49,931 nucleotides of DNA from assembly GCA_029932675.1 (NCBI GenBank), contig JAOZPP010000016.1:1-49931 (forward strand), in the 5' to 3' direction. The translations under genes and the position numbers were made by a program. Below are positions 7,928 through 16,487 of the stretch, one piece after another (within the stretch, counting starts at the first letter, position 1; every line of letters begins with the position of its first letter). Source of the DNA: a bacterium (GTDB taxonomy: Bacteria > SM23-81 > DAOVCL01). The notes beneath the pieces are model-generated. The model made no database searches. It was not told where the DNA came from and saw only the letters and a program-made list of their open reading frames with translations.

Positions 7928-10131
7928 AAACTAACGATTGGACCAGGAAAAACATCCTTGAAGAGCTGAAGAGGATAGATATTCTCCTCTTCTATTGGGT
8001 GCAAAAAAGCCGCTTGCAGCGCCAGATGCAAAAGATGGATGAGTTCCGTGGCCTCTACATCTCCGAGGAGGAGATAGATCGGCTGATCGCCCCCCAAGAG
8101 GAGCTGGAGGGAGCCACGGATGCCTCCTTGGAGTCGATTGAGGAAGCCATCAGAAGAAAAACCGAAGAGATTGAGCAGTGGCGGGCCAAATCGGAGAATA
8201 AGGGCCAGTCCTTCCCCCTCGATAGGTTAACTCAGACCTTTGGCTTAGATGGCTTTGATCGTGAGGCCCTCCTCTTCTCGGTGGCTCCAGAGTTACACCT
8301 TAAATATGAGAGGATTTACGCTTACCTCCAGGATAATGTTACCAAGAAGAAGCCAACAGTTGATCTGTTGCTCACCCTCTTGTGTCCTAACCGAGAGGAA
8401 AAAATTGCCCATCGCTTCCGATTCCTATATAACGCCCCCTTGATCGCCAACCATATATTGGAACTTTACGATGAACCAGGTGTCCCTCATTCACCCCTTT
8501 TGGCTAAGTGGGTGAAGGTAGATGAGAGGATAGTGAATTTCCTCTTAGGAGAGGATGTGATCGATCAGCGGATAGCCCCCTTTGTGGAGTTGGTTCATCC
8601 CCAAGCAAGGATTGACTCCCTTTGGGTTTCATCAGAACTTAAAGACCAACTCTTCCATTGGGGAAGAATTTTAGGGGAGAAAAAACCTGATCAGGGATTG
8701 CTCTTCCACTTCAGCGGCCCTGCTGGGGTAGGGAAGAGGCTTGCCGCGGAAGCCATAGCCCATAAAGCAGGGCTCAACCTTTTGGTCATAAATCTCCAGA
8801 GCCTTGTCAGCTCTGATGTCGATTTGGGGGCCATAATTGGGTTTATCCTCCGAGAGTCTCGATTGAGGGATGCGATTAGCTATTGGGATTCGGTTGACGT
8901 GCTCTTCAAAACCAGGGGAAAGACAGAAGAATGGGGTAACATCCTCTTCGATAAGATAAGATCATCTCGGGGGGTGAACATCTTTGGTGGTTTGGCTTCC
9001 CCGGATACGAACTCCTTCTTTTTCCAAAGGCTACCAGCTATCCAGATAGAATTTCCTCCTCCTTCCTATGATATGCGCAAGCAACTCTGGGAAGAGAATT
9101 TAAGTGGCAAGGTTGCAGCGCTTGATCCTGGAGATCTAGCCAATTTGGCCAACCGCTTCCGACTGACCGGTGGCCAAATCCAGAAGATCGTTTCTACAGC
9201 CCAGCTTAATGGGCACCCCAACAGGTCTATCTCCCCTGACCACCTTTTCGAGCTCTGTCGTTCATATAGCCGTCATAGGTTAGCCAATCTTGCCGTGAAG
9301 ATAACCCCTCGTCGCTCCTGGGATGACATCGTCCTGCCAAAGGACCAGATGGAGGTCCTCCATGAGATCTGCCATTATGTCACTCATCAACCCATAGTGC
9401 TGGACTGTTGGGGTTTTGGGAAGAAGTTAGTCCAGAACAAGGGTTTAAATGTCCTCTTTGCTGGCCCCTCAGGGACTGGGAAGACCATGGCCGCTGAAAT
9501 CCTGGCTGGAGAATTGGGCCTTGATCTCTATCGAATTGATTTAGCCACTGTGGTGAGCAAATACATCGGTGAGACCGAGAAGAACTTGGATCGCATCTTT
9601 CGGGAGGCTGAACATTCTAACGCTATCCTCTTCTTTGATGAGGCCGATGCCATCTTTGGAAAGCGATCAGAGGTGCGGGACTCCCATGATCGCTATGCGA
9701 ACATCGAAGTAAGCTATCTCCTACAAAAGATGGAAGCCTACGATGGGATCGCCATTCTGGCCACAAACCTCCGGAAGAACCTTGACCAAGCATTCCTCCG
9801 CCGTATGCACTTCACGGTGGAATTCCCCCTGCCGGAGGAGGAGGATAGGTTAAAGATCTGGAGGCTTTGCTTCCCCCCTGCAGCCCCGCTGGCAGAGGAT
9901 GTGGATCTGCAATTTCTGGCCAAAAAGTTCAAGATCTCCGGGGGGAATATTAAAAATATTGCCGTGGCCTCAGCCTTTCTTGCCGCCGAGAATGGGGGAA
10001 AGATAAATATGGCCAGTCTAATCCGAGCCACCAAGAGGGAGTTCCAAAAGATGGGTAAGCTCATTGTGGAATCCGACTTTGGACTATATAGTCCACTGCT
10101 CGTTTCTCCGGCAGAGGAGGTGAAGGGATGA
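7924..10131 (+). CDS. eCIS double-AAA+ ATPase (Afp15/Pvc15 type)
   Basis: 735 residues. A helical N-terminal region of about 240 residues is followed by two AAA+ modules. The first has a Walker-A-like GPAGVGKR (265-272) without the usual Thr/Ser after Lys, and no DE Walker B, so it looks inactive. The second is intact: GPSGTGKT at 514-521, FFDEAD at 570-575, and sensor/arginine segments around ATNLRKNLDQAFLRRM. Contractile injection loci of the Afp/PVC class carry exactly this type of ATPase, needed for particle assembly or cargo handling. It is coupled upstream to the STAS/HTH gene and downstream to the first cargo candidate (ATGA at 10128-10131), which hints at a direct role in loading that cargo. 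Confidence 0.9.
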   Translation: MKTNDWTRKNILEELKRIDILLFYWVQKSRLQRQMQKMDEFRGLYISEEEIDRLIAPQEELEGATDASLESIEEAIRRKTEEIEQWRAKSENKGQSFPLDRLTQTFGLDGFDREALLFSVAPELHLKYERIYAYLQDNVTKKKPTVDLLLTLLCPNREEKIAHRFRFLYNAPLIANHILELYDEPGVPHSPLLAKWVKVDERIVNFLLGEDVIDQRIAPFVELVHPQARIDSLWVSSELKDQLFHWGRILGEKKPDQGLLFHFSGPAGVGKRLAAEAIAHKAGLNLLVINLQSLVSSDVDLGAIIGFILRESRLRDAISYWDSVDVLFKTRGKTEEWGNILFDKIRSSRGVNIFGGLASPDTNSFFFQRLPAIQIEFPPPSYDMRKQLWEENLSGKVAALDPGDLANLANRFRLTGGQIQKIVSTAQLNGHPNRSISPDHLFELCRSYSRHRLANLAVKITPRRSWDDIVLPKDQMEVLHEICHYVTHQPIVLDCWGFGKKLVQNKGLNVLFAGPSGTGKTMAAEILAGELGLDLYRIDLATVVSKYIGETEKNLDRIFREAEHSNAILFFDEADAIFGKRSEVRDSHDRYANIEVSYLLQKMEAYDGIAILATNLRKNLDQAFLRRMHFTVEFPLPEEEDRLKIWRLCFPPAAPLAEDVDLQFLAKKFKISGGNIKNIAVASAFLAAENGGKINMASLIRATKREFQKMGKLIVESDFGLYSPLLVSPAEEVKG

Positions 10132-10790
10132 GACTAAGGGTTCCCCAGGAGAGGGAAGAGAGGAGGAATAGGCTCTCCCTCAAAGATAAATCGAGGAACG
10201 GAACTAAGATCCCTAACCCTATGATGGCCGGAGAGGCCTTAGCCAAGGATGGGGGGCAACTGGAAGGGTTGAACCCTCCTTCAAAGATGAGGTTAGGGTT
10301 AATCACTTCCCTCCAAGAACATTTAGGCAATGCGTGGGTGCAAAAAATTATGGAGGAAGTGGAAACCAATAAAGGGGGAAGGAGGAATAGTGTCCGGGAG
10401 AGCAATAATCCCCGCGTTCCAAGGGTCCAGTTGCAGGGAGAAGAGAGGGAAGCGGAGGAACCCCCTGAATCAAAGGACCCAAAGGCTATCTTAGAAAAGG
10501 CGTTGAGGGATTGGCAGCAGACAGAGGAGGGGAAGAAGAATTTAGCCCTATTGAAGGCTGCTGGGGTGAAGAAGGAGAAGCCAGAGGAGAAGATACTCCG
10601 CGGTGCGGCATCCATTTTGGCTGCTATAGTTGCCAATGAGATGAAGATCCCCCAGAAGGTGTTTGACCTTATCCCGGAGATAGAACTGGGTGAGGATGTT
10701 AAACTGAAGATCAAGCCTATATGGAAAGGAACGTTGGGTAAACCACCCAAGGAGTGGGGGGGGACAGTAACCTTGACCATTAAATGGTGA
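10128..10790 (+). CDS. Candidate eCIS cargo A (GN-VQ leader)
   Basis: 220 residues, not a family I can name. A disordered, basic N-terminus leads to LQEHLGNAWVQKI at residues 62-74, the motif shared with the proteins at 12595, 14435 and 16488. Then comes a charged linker, a helical segment (KALRDWQQTEEGKKNLALLK), a hydrophobic stretch near 160-172 (ILRGAASILAAIVANEM) and a C-terminal beta segment ending TVTLTIKW. No signal peptide is present. The start overlaps the ATPase stop by 4 bases. Shared leader, coupling to the ATPase and position in an injection locus make it a candidate payload or adaptor; the activity is unknown. Confidence 0.6.
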   Translation: MRLRVPQEREERRNRLSLKDKSRNGTKIPNPMMAGEALAKDGGQLEGLNPPSKMRLGLITSLQEHLGNAWVQKIMEEVETNKGGRRNSVRESNNPRVPRVQLQGEEREAEEPPESKDPKAILEKALRDWQQTEEGKKNLALLKAAGVKKEKPEEKILRGAASILAAIVANEMKIPQKVFDLIPEIELGEDVKLKIKPIWKGTLGKPPKEWGGTVTLTIKW

Positions 10791-10849
10791 AGAGAGCATT
10801 CAGCGGTCGGCTTTTAACGATTCGGGCTCTCAGGGGATAAGGAGGTCAA

Positions 10850-11734
10850 ATGAGGAACCTGTTCGTTATAACGGTAGCTATGTTGGCTATGGCAGTGGTA
10901 TCGCCCCTCCTCGCCGAGCCCTGGGCGTTGTCAGGTGATGCCAACCTTACCTTAACCCAGAATGCCTACAGTGATAACTGGATCGGAGGAGAAGCAGGTG
11001 TCCTCTCCTGGACATTCAACTTCCACTTCCTGGCCGAGAGACAGCTCCATCCCAGGGTGCACACAAAGAACGCCCTCAGGCTCTCCTTTGGTCAAACCCA
11101 CAGCCAAAACAGGGAGACCAAGGACTGGGCCAGACCGGTGAAATCGAGCGATCTGGTCGATTTCGAGACGGTATGGCGTTTCACTTTTGGTGGTTTTGTG
11201 GACCCCTTTGGTTCCTGGAGGCTGGAGACCCAGTTTCTCGATGCCAGTGATCCAGAGAAGGAGCGGATCTTTAATCCTATTACCTTTACGGAGAGCTTTG
11301 GCGTAGCCAAGGTTTTAATCAAGGAGGACAAGCGGGAGTGGGCGACCCGTCTGGGTGCGGGGTTAAGGCAGCACTTCGACCGGGAGGTGCTTGATACGCT
11401 AACTAATAAGCGGCAGACGGTGACGTCCAATGATGGCGGTCTGCTCTTTGTCAGCGATTTTCATACCCCAATGGCCGGGGAGCGGATCAGATTTGCCAGT
11501 AAGCTGAGCCTCTTTCAGGCGCTCTTCTACTCCAAGGCGAAGGAGCTCAAAGGGCTGCCCGGGGAGAACTACTGGAAATCCCCTGATCTCAACTGGGAGA
11601 ACACCTTTACGGCCAGTGTTAGCAAGTATCTGATGGTAAACCTCTACCTCCAGCTCCTCTATGATAAGGAGATCGCCCGGGGAGGTAGGCTCAAGCAGAC
11701 CCTCTCCTTGGGGCTAACCTATAAGCTTATCTGA
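10850..11734 (+). CDS. Outer-membrane beta-barrel, DUF3078-like
   Basis: 294 residues with a strong aaggaggt site before ATG 10850. A signal peptide (about 1-22, ending SPLLAEP) is followed by alternating amphipathic strands rich in aromatic residues, including NAYSDNWIGGEAGVLSW near residue 36, which matches the start of DUF3078 proteins of the Bacteroidetes group. The chain ends TLSLGLTYKLI, an outer-membrane-style terminal strand. It probably sits in the outer membrane. It lies between two cargo candidates with only 8 bases to the MscS gene, so it seems to be transcribed with the locus. Whether it helps the injection system (surface exit, receptor) or is a bystander is unknown. Confidence 0.72.
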   Translation: MRNLFVITVAMLAMAVVSPLLAEPWALSGDANLTLTQNAYSDNWIGGEAGVLSWTFNFHFLAERQLHPRVHTKNALRLSFGQTHSQNRETKDWARPVKSSDLVDFETVWRFTFGGFVDPFGSWRLETQFLDASDPEKERIFNPITFTESFGVAKVLIKEDKREWATRLGAGLRQHFDREVLDTLTNKRQTVTSNDGGLLFVSDFHTPMAGERIRFASKLSLFQALFYSKAKELKGLPGENYWKSPDLNWENTFTASVSKYLMVNLYLQLLYDKEIARGGRLKQTLSLGLTYKLI

Positions 11735-11742
11735 GGGGAATT

Positions 11743-12552
11743 ATGGATACCATTATCACTAAACTGCAGGAGTTAGTGACCTTCTACGGCCTCAAGGTGG
11801 TGGCGGCAGTGGGTATCTTTGTTGTGGGCCGTTGGGTGGCCAAATGGGCCCGCAAGCTGGTTGGCAAGCTGCTGGCTAAGAGAAAGGTGGATCCCACCAT
11901 CGGTTCCTTTGTGGGCAATTTGACCTACATTGGCCTATTGACGTTTGTCGTCATCGCGGCAATTGCCCAATTGGGGGTACAGACCACCTCATTTATAGCC
12001 GTCATCGGGGCTGCTGGTCTGGCCATCGGCTTTGCTCTGCAGGGCTCATTGGCCAATTTCGCTGCCGGTTTTCTGATGATCATCTTCCGCCCGTTCAAGG
12101 TAGGCCACTATATTGAGGCGGGGGGCGCTGCGGGCGTTGTGGAGGAGATGGGGGTATTTACCACTCAACTGAAGACCCCGGACAACAAGACAGTTATTAT
12201 TCCCAATGCCAAGCTAATGGGGGATAACATTGTAAATTATTCCGCTAAGGAGATCCGCAGGGTTGATCTGGTGGTGGGGGTGAGCTATACCGACGACCTC
12301 CAGAAGGTCAAGGAGGTATTAGGGGATATCCTGGCGCAAGACAACCGTATCCTCAAGGACCCTGCTCCCACGATCGCCGTCAAGGAACTGGCTGACAGTA
12401 GTGTCAACTTCGCGGTGCGGGGATGGGTGAAGACCCAGGACTACTGGGATGTCTATTTCGCTACCACAGAGGAGGTGAAGAACCGCTTCGATGCTGCGGG
12501 GATCTCTATACCGTTCCCCCAGCACGATGTGCATTTGTATGAGCAGAAGTAA
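11743..12552 (+). CDS. mscS: Small-conductance mechanosensitive channel (MscS)
   Basis: 269 residues, close to the usual length of the short MscS class. Three membrane helices lie at about 10-35, 55-80 and 85-122; the third is the pore-lining Gly/Ala helix with GLAIGFALQGSLANFAAGF and then IIFRPFKVGHYIE, the clearest MscS signature. The cytoplasmic beta domain contains TPDNKTVIIPNAKL, and the C-terminal vestibule ends IPFPQHDVHL. It opens under membrane tension to release ions after osmotic downshock. All parts are present. Its position between the barrel gene and the DUF4157 cargo gene, inside an injection locus, is unusual. Confidence 0.93.
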   Translation: MDTIITKLQELVTFYGLKVVAAVGIFVVGRWVAKWARKLVGKLLAKRKVDPTIGSFVGNLTYIGLLTFVVIAAIAQLGVQTTSFIAVIGAAGLAIGFALQGSLANFAAGFLMIIFRPFKVGHYIEAGGAAGVVEEMGVFTTQLKTPDNKTVIIPNAKLMGDNIVNYSAKEIRRVDLVVGVSYTDDLQKVKEVLGDILAQDNRILKDPAPTIAVKELADSSVNFAVRGWVKTQDYWDVYFATTEEVKNRFDAAGISIPFPQHDVHLYEQK

Positions 12553-12594
12553 TCGCTGTGAAAGGGAGCTTTGTCTCATAGGGGGATCTTTGCT

Positions 12595-14286
12595 ATGGGT
12601 GATCAGAAGGTAAGGTTGAGCGTCGAAAGGGGCGGTGAATCGGGGGAAACCAGGGCCAAGGCTAACCGGCAAAAGTTAGAAGGGGAGAAGTTCAAGGTGC
12701 CTGGCGGAGAAAATGTTTTAGGTTCTATGCCCACTGCCTCGTCCTTGGAGGGAGATTTGAGCGAGGAGAGGCTTTCCAATCCGGCCAACCGAGCCCAGTT
12801 GGCTAATACAATGCTTTCACTCCAGAAGCAGCAGGGCAATGCCTATGTCCAGAAGGTCGTCAAACGGCTTCAGGCTTCCGCGGAGGGCCAAAGGGAAGAG
12901 GACTCCCTGGAGAAGACGGTCCAGGAACTTCAGCAACAGAAAGGCTCAGGCCATCCAATAGATGATGAAACGCGGAAGGAGATGGAGGAGTCCTTCGGAT
13001 ACGACCTCGGCCGGGTGCGGATCCACACAGATGAAGTAGCCCACAGGACGGCGGAGGCGTTGGGGGCCAAGGCATTTACTATGGGCACAGACATCTTCCT
13101 CAGCCAAAAGCATAGTGGCAACATATCCTCATCTGAGGGCAAAGGGCTTTTAGCCCATGAGCTTACCCATGTGGTGCAGCAGAGCCAGGGGAACCTCTCC
13201 CTTCCTGGTGACAAGGTGAAGATGGGGCAGCCTGGGGATGTTTACGAAAGGGAAGCAGATGAGGTAGCTGAGAATGTGGTGCAGAAGGCAAGTGGCCAAA
13301 GGCAACCTATGGAGGAGGAAGAGGAATTTTTACAGGGTAAATTAGAAACCAACGCTCTCCAACAACAGGTTGAAGAGGAGGAGGAAGAACTCCAGATGGA
13401 GGCAGAGAATTCGCTACTCCAGCGCCAGGAGGAAGAAGAAGAGGAAGAGATTCAAGCTAAATTCACCGCTGATGGAGGTATGCGAAAAGGGCTTAGGAAT
13501 CTAAGGGGGTTTACATCGAGCCTTAATAGTTCCACCATTCAGCCTCAGTGGTCCGTCGAGGAGGAAGAGGTTGTATTTCAAATGAGCCCGGCCAAGTCGA
13601 AGCTTCTGACCTCATCTTCAAAAGTGATACAGACTGTGCCGGTTGATGCGGGAACTTTAATCACAATGCTTGAGCAATACGGAAGGAGAGTGTTGGGGGG
13701 CTTGGTGGATGCTGAGAAGGAAGCCATTGACGATTTTCACGCTGAATTGGGTCGGAGGGCTGACCAACTGACGGGATTTTGGGGTATGGCAGGTGGTGCG
13801 GTAGAAGCCTTAGGAGCAGGGGCCGCAGCCGCGGGACCAGCTGCTGCTGAGGCGGGGGCCGCGGCAGGTCCGATAGGTGTTTTGGGGGGTGCGGTAGCCG
13901 CAGCAGGTATTTGGGGGGCTAGTGAGTGGACGAAAGCAGGAGTTCAGAGATTTCTCTCTGAATCCAGGCGACGATGTAGGCAACAGGCTGAAGCCCATGG
14001 TCGAGGATACGAACCTACGGTAATATCCTTGGCTAATTCTTTTGGGGAAAGGGTTGCTGCAGGGCAGGAAGCGGGACTGAGGGCAGACACTCGAGATTAT
14101 GTTCAGATCCGCGAGGCATTCCGGACTCGCATTCTCCAGGCTCCGAGCACGGACCGAGTCTATGATCTGAAGTGGAATCAACTGTGCGAAAGATGGAATG
14201 ATTACTTAAGGGGATCGAACTTCTGGAGTCGTTATACAGCAAGCGCTCGCCAGTTGTTAATGCAACGCAGAACGGTGAGGCCGTAA
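12595..14286 (+). CDS. Candidate eCIS cargo B: GN-VQ leader, DUF4157, Gly/Ala segment
   Basis: 563 residues from ATG 12595 (gggggat at 12581-12587); TTG 12571 in frame is an alternative. The order is: disordered leader; LQKQQGNAYVQKV (76-88); a DUF4157 domain (about 122-200) with FGYDLGRVRIHTD and the zinc-protease-like HELTH at 188-192; a GDVYEREADEVAENV motif; acidic repeats of the form LQ...EEEEEE between about 235 and 290; a Gly/Ala-rich hydrophobic segment (about 397-440) that could insert in membranes; and a helical C-terminus. DUF4157 proteins are frequent companions of injection-system loci, and the HExxH suggests a metallopeptidase, possibly self-processing. It could carry a pore-forming or otherwise toxic C-terminus; that is inference. 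Confidence 0.8.
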   Translation: MGDQKVRLSVERGGESGETRAKANRQKLEGEKFKVPGGENVLGSMPTASSLEGDLSEERLSNPANRAQLANTMLSLQKQQGNAYVQKVVKRLQASAEGQREEDSLEKTVQELQQQKGSGHPIDDETRKEMEESFGYDLGRVRIHTDEVAHRTAEALGAKAFTMGTDIFLSQKHSGNISSSEGKGLLAHELTHVVQQSQGNLSLPGDKVKMGQPGDVYEREADEVAENVVQKASGQRQPMEEEEEFLQGKLETNALQQQVEEEEEELQMEAENSLLQRQEEEEEEEIQAKFTADGGMRKGLRNLRGFTSSLNSSTIQPQWSVEEEEVVFQMSPAKSKLLTSSSKVIQTVPVDAGTLITMLEQYGRRVLGGLVDAEKEAIDDFHAELGRRADQLTGFWGMAGGAVEALGAGAAAAGPAAAEAGAAAGPIGVLGGAVAAAGIWGASEWTKAGVQRFLSESRRRCRQQAEAHGRGYEPTVISLANSFGERVAAGQEAGLRADTRDYVQIREAFRTRILQAPSTDRVYDLKWNQLCERWNDYLRGSNFWSRYTASARQLLMQRRTVRP

Positions 14287-14349
14287 CGAAAAGGGGAAGC
14301 GTGAATGAGCTTATGATTTACTTCCCACCTCTCCATCGGCTATCGAAAA

Positions 14350-14448
14350 TTGGGGCTGAAAGAGCCAAAGCAAAATCCTTGTGTTAGCTGTTCTGGCTGC
14401 TGCTCCCGGAGCTCGCCCGAAAACGGAGGGTTTAATGCACCAAGCTGA
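14350..14448 (+). pseudogene. Remnant of a CxxCxGxCC protein start
   Basis: A 32-codon frame from TTG 14350 contains QNPCVSCSGCCSR and then stops at 14446-14448, inside the next gene. The intact gene at 17251 has RQNPCITCSGHCCSR at the same place after a similar EEx segment. The nucleotide match across this part is clear and includes one missing codon. Beyond the motif the fragment has no counterpart, so it looks like a leftover of a duplicated 5' end. A shorter, more decayed version (NPC then a stop and SWNL) precedes the gene at 16488. A tiny functional Cys-rich peptide is the alternative. Confidence 0.5.
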
Positions 14449-16258
14449 GAAAGCACCTGGTATTTCGAACGAAACGAAAACAAAGCGTCCTATAAGCAAT
14501 AGGGAAAGGACAGATGGTGACGTACAGGTCTCCTCCCAGGCGTTGGGCTACCTTGGGGAGGGGAGCTTAGAACCTATAATGGAGACTTATGTCGATTTAC
14601 TGACAGATCCACGATTATCGCATCCAGCGAGTGCACCGCAAAAGGGTCGTATAGTAAGCCAGCTTCAGCGCAGATTTGGCAACTTCTATGTACAGCGGGT
14701 TGTGAAATTGCTCAATGTAGGGGTACCACTGCTCCAGACAGTTCAGATGACACCTGAGGATGATATTCTTGCCGTATTGGAGGAGCATTACACCCCGGAA
14801 CGCAGGGGGGAGTTGAGACATGTCTTCAGATCTGTGCCCCTCTCCCAAGCCGCCAGCCTCTATCGGAGGCTGAGCACCCCACACCCCAGGCGGGGGGACG
14901 AATTATCTGAGCAGTTTCACAGATTGGCTACACCCGTGAGAGACGAGATGCTACGCATTTTGAGGGAACATATGGAGGCTTGGGAGGAGGAGCAGGCCTA
15001 CGAGGCTTCGCGGAGGGCAGGGGAGGGTGCACCTACCCCGGCCGCACCACCCCCAGAACGCCCCACAGGTGAAGAAACCGCGGGAGAAGCTGAGCGGCCC
15101 ATGAGCGAAATACTCTCCGGACGGATCGATGAACTCCGCACTCGACTCGATGAGTTCGCAGAGATGAGCCCTGTGCGGCAGCTTCCGGCCAGACACTCCA
15201 TTGCCGGACTCTTGCGATCCCTACTTAGCCTTGCACCAGGAAGGGAAAGGGAAGTTGCCGAACATATTCAGGCCTCACTCACCGCTGGGCAGAGGCGTAG
15301 TCTAAGCGACATAGCCGCGGTGGATCGCAGAGGCCTGCGCTGGTTCAGTCCAGCGGAGATCGGTCCGGCAGAGGGTCGCATTCGGCTTGGTGATGGAGAG
15401 CTGGAGCTGGCTACTGACATTCCCTATATCGACCAGAGCGGCAATCTCCAGCGCGGAGGCACATTGAGGAATGGTCAGATAGCCTTTATGACGAGCGAGG
15501 GAAATACCGAACGCTGGGCAAGGATAAACTCCATTACACCTGAGGGGATGAGCCTGACCTGGTTTACATATGATACGCGAACCCGCCAAGTTACCAGCCG
15601 ACGGACTGACAGCCTCACGGCGGCTCAGGTAGGAGCGGAACTCAGCCTTCAACGGCTTCACCACCTGAGAGTCTGGCAACCCATTGCAGTGGGAGTAGCT
15701 GTCATCAGCGCCCTAGTTCTGACAGCAGGGTTTGGAGTCGGCACTCTGGCGACTGCGGCGGGAGTGGAAGCGGGATCACTGGGAGTGGGTGCCACCGTAG
15801 CAAGCGGCGCCATAAGTGGAGCGCTGACGACTCTCATGAAGGAGAGTGCAGGAGCAATGCTTCAAAGCGAAGACCCTGCTCACTTTTGGCGTGAGGCAAA
15901 CATGGGGCGTATTGTCCGCGAGACGATAATCGGGGCAGTAACCGGAGGGGTTGGAGCCAGGCTGGGCGTGCGTCCGGAGGGCGCACCTCCTTTGACGGTC
16001 CCTCAGGAGGTCCTCCAGCATGTGCTATTATCTCTTGCCAGGGCTGCCCAGAATGTGCTGGCAGACGTCGTCAGCAGATCGCTTGATGTTAGAACTGTGG
16101 AAGAGCTTAGAAGCCAGTACCGTAGAGCAAGGGAAGCAGGAAGGGAGGCTGAGTGCCGGCGAATTGAGAGGAGGATACGGAATAGGATCGATAGTGTGAG
16201 TGAGCAGGATTTCTGGAGAAATACAATCCGAACTTTGGTCGTCAGCCTATTTGGTTAG
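14435..16258 (+). CDS. Candidate eCIS cargo C: shared leader, pore-like segment
   Basis: 607 residues from ATG 14435, preceded by ggaggg at 14425-14430; this start also matches that of cargo D (both begin MHQA). The first ~95 residues are homologous to cargo D, with SEPM/LEPIMETY-like and DPRLSHPAS segments and LQRRFGNFYVQRV at 77-89. The rest is unrelated to D: a helical region, an acidic/Pro-rich linker near 190-215, a beta-rich segment about 300-400, then a long Gly/Ala/Val hydrophobic region (about 413-470) and a basic helical C-terminus. No signal peptide is seen. The hydrophobic part suggests membrane insertion. Base composition is much richer in G+C than cargo D. Confidence 0.65.
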   Translation: MHQAEKAPGISNETKTKRPISNRERTDGDVQVSSQALGYLGEGSLEPIMETYVDLLTDPRLSHPASAPQKGRIVSQLQRRFGNFYVQRVVKLLNVGVPLLQTVQMTPEDDILAVLEEHYTPERRGELRHVFRSVPLSQAASLYRRLSTPHPRRGDELSEQFHRLATPVRDEMLRILREHMEAWEEEQAYEASRRAGEGAPTPAAPPPERPTGEETAGEAERPMSEILSGRIDELRTRLDEFAEMSPVRQLPARHSIAGLLRSLLSLAPGREREVAEHIQASLTAGQRRSLSDIAAVDRRGLRWFSPAEIGPAEGRIRLGDGELELATDIPYIDQSGNLQRGGTLRNGQIAFMTSEGNTERWARINSITPEGMSLTWFTYDTRTRQVTSRRTDSLTAAQVGAELSLQRLHHLRVWQPIAVGVAVISALVLTAGFGVGTLATAAGVEAGSLGVGATVASGAISGALTTLMKESAGAMLQSEDPAHFWREANMGRIVRETIIGAVTGGVGARLGVRPEGAPPLTVPQEVLQHVLLSLARAAQNVLADVVSRSLDVRTVEELRSQYRRAREAGREAECRRIERRIRNRIDSVSEQDFWRNTIRTLVVSLFG

Positions 16259-16341
16259 CGATGCTTCGCCTCAAACCGTCGAGATATGGCAACATAAGCT
16301 GGGCGAACCTTCTTTATGGGGCCTCCAAAACTTGAGACAGA

Positions 16342-16360
16342 TTCCTGAGCTTGTCAGGAA
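16342..16360. repeat. TTCCTGAGCTTGTCAGGAA hairpin
   Basis: Perfect 7-bp arms (16342-16348 and 16354-16360) around gcttg. The core is related to the ccttcggcaagctcaggacagg segment near 1069. It lies in the 229-base gap between cargo genes C and D, in which no complete gene is visible. Confidence 0.5.
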
Positions 16361-16487
16361 CAGGTTTTGGGATCTCGTCTTATGGAGATGGTCAGTCACC
16401 AAAAAATTAAAGGGTTAAAAGAAAATCCGGACATTAATTGTCCAAACCCCTGCTGATCCTGGAACTTGCCTGCAGAAGGAGAATATA

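Noticed and set aside
14381-14434. Longer N-terminus of cargo C starting 18 codons upstream
   Set aside because: The added residues are encoded by the CxxCxGxCC remnant in another frame, ATG 14435 has a proper ribosome binding site, and cargo D begins with the same MHQA.
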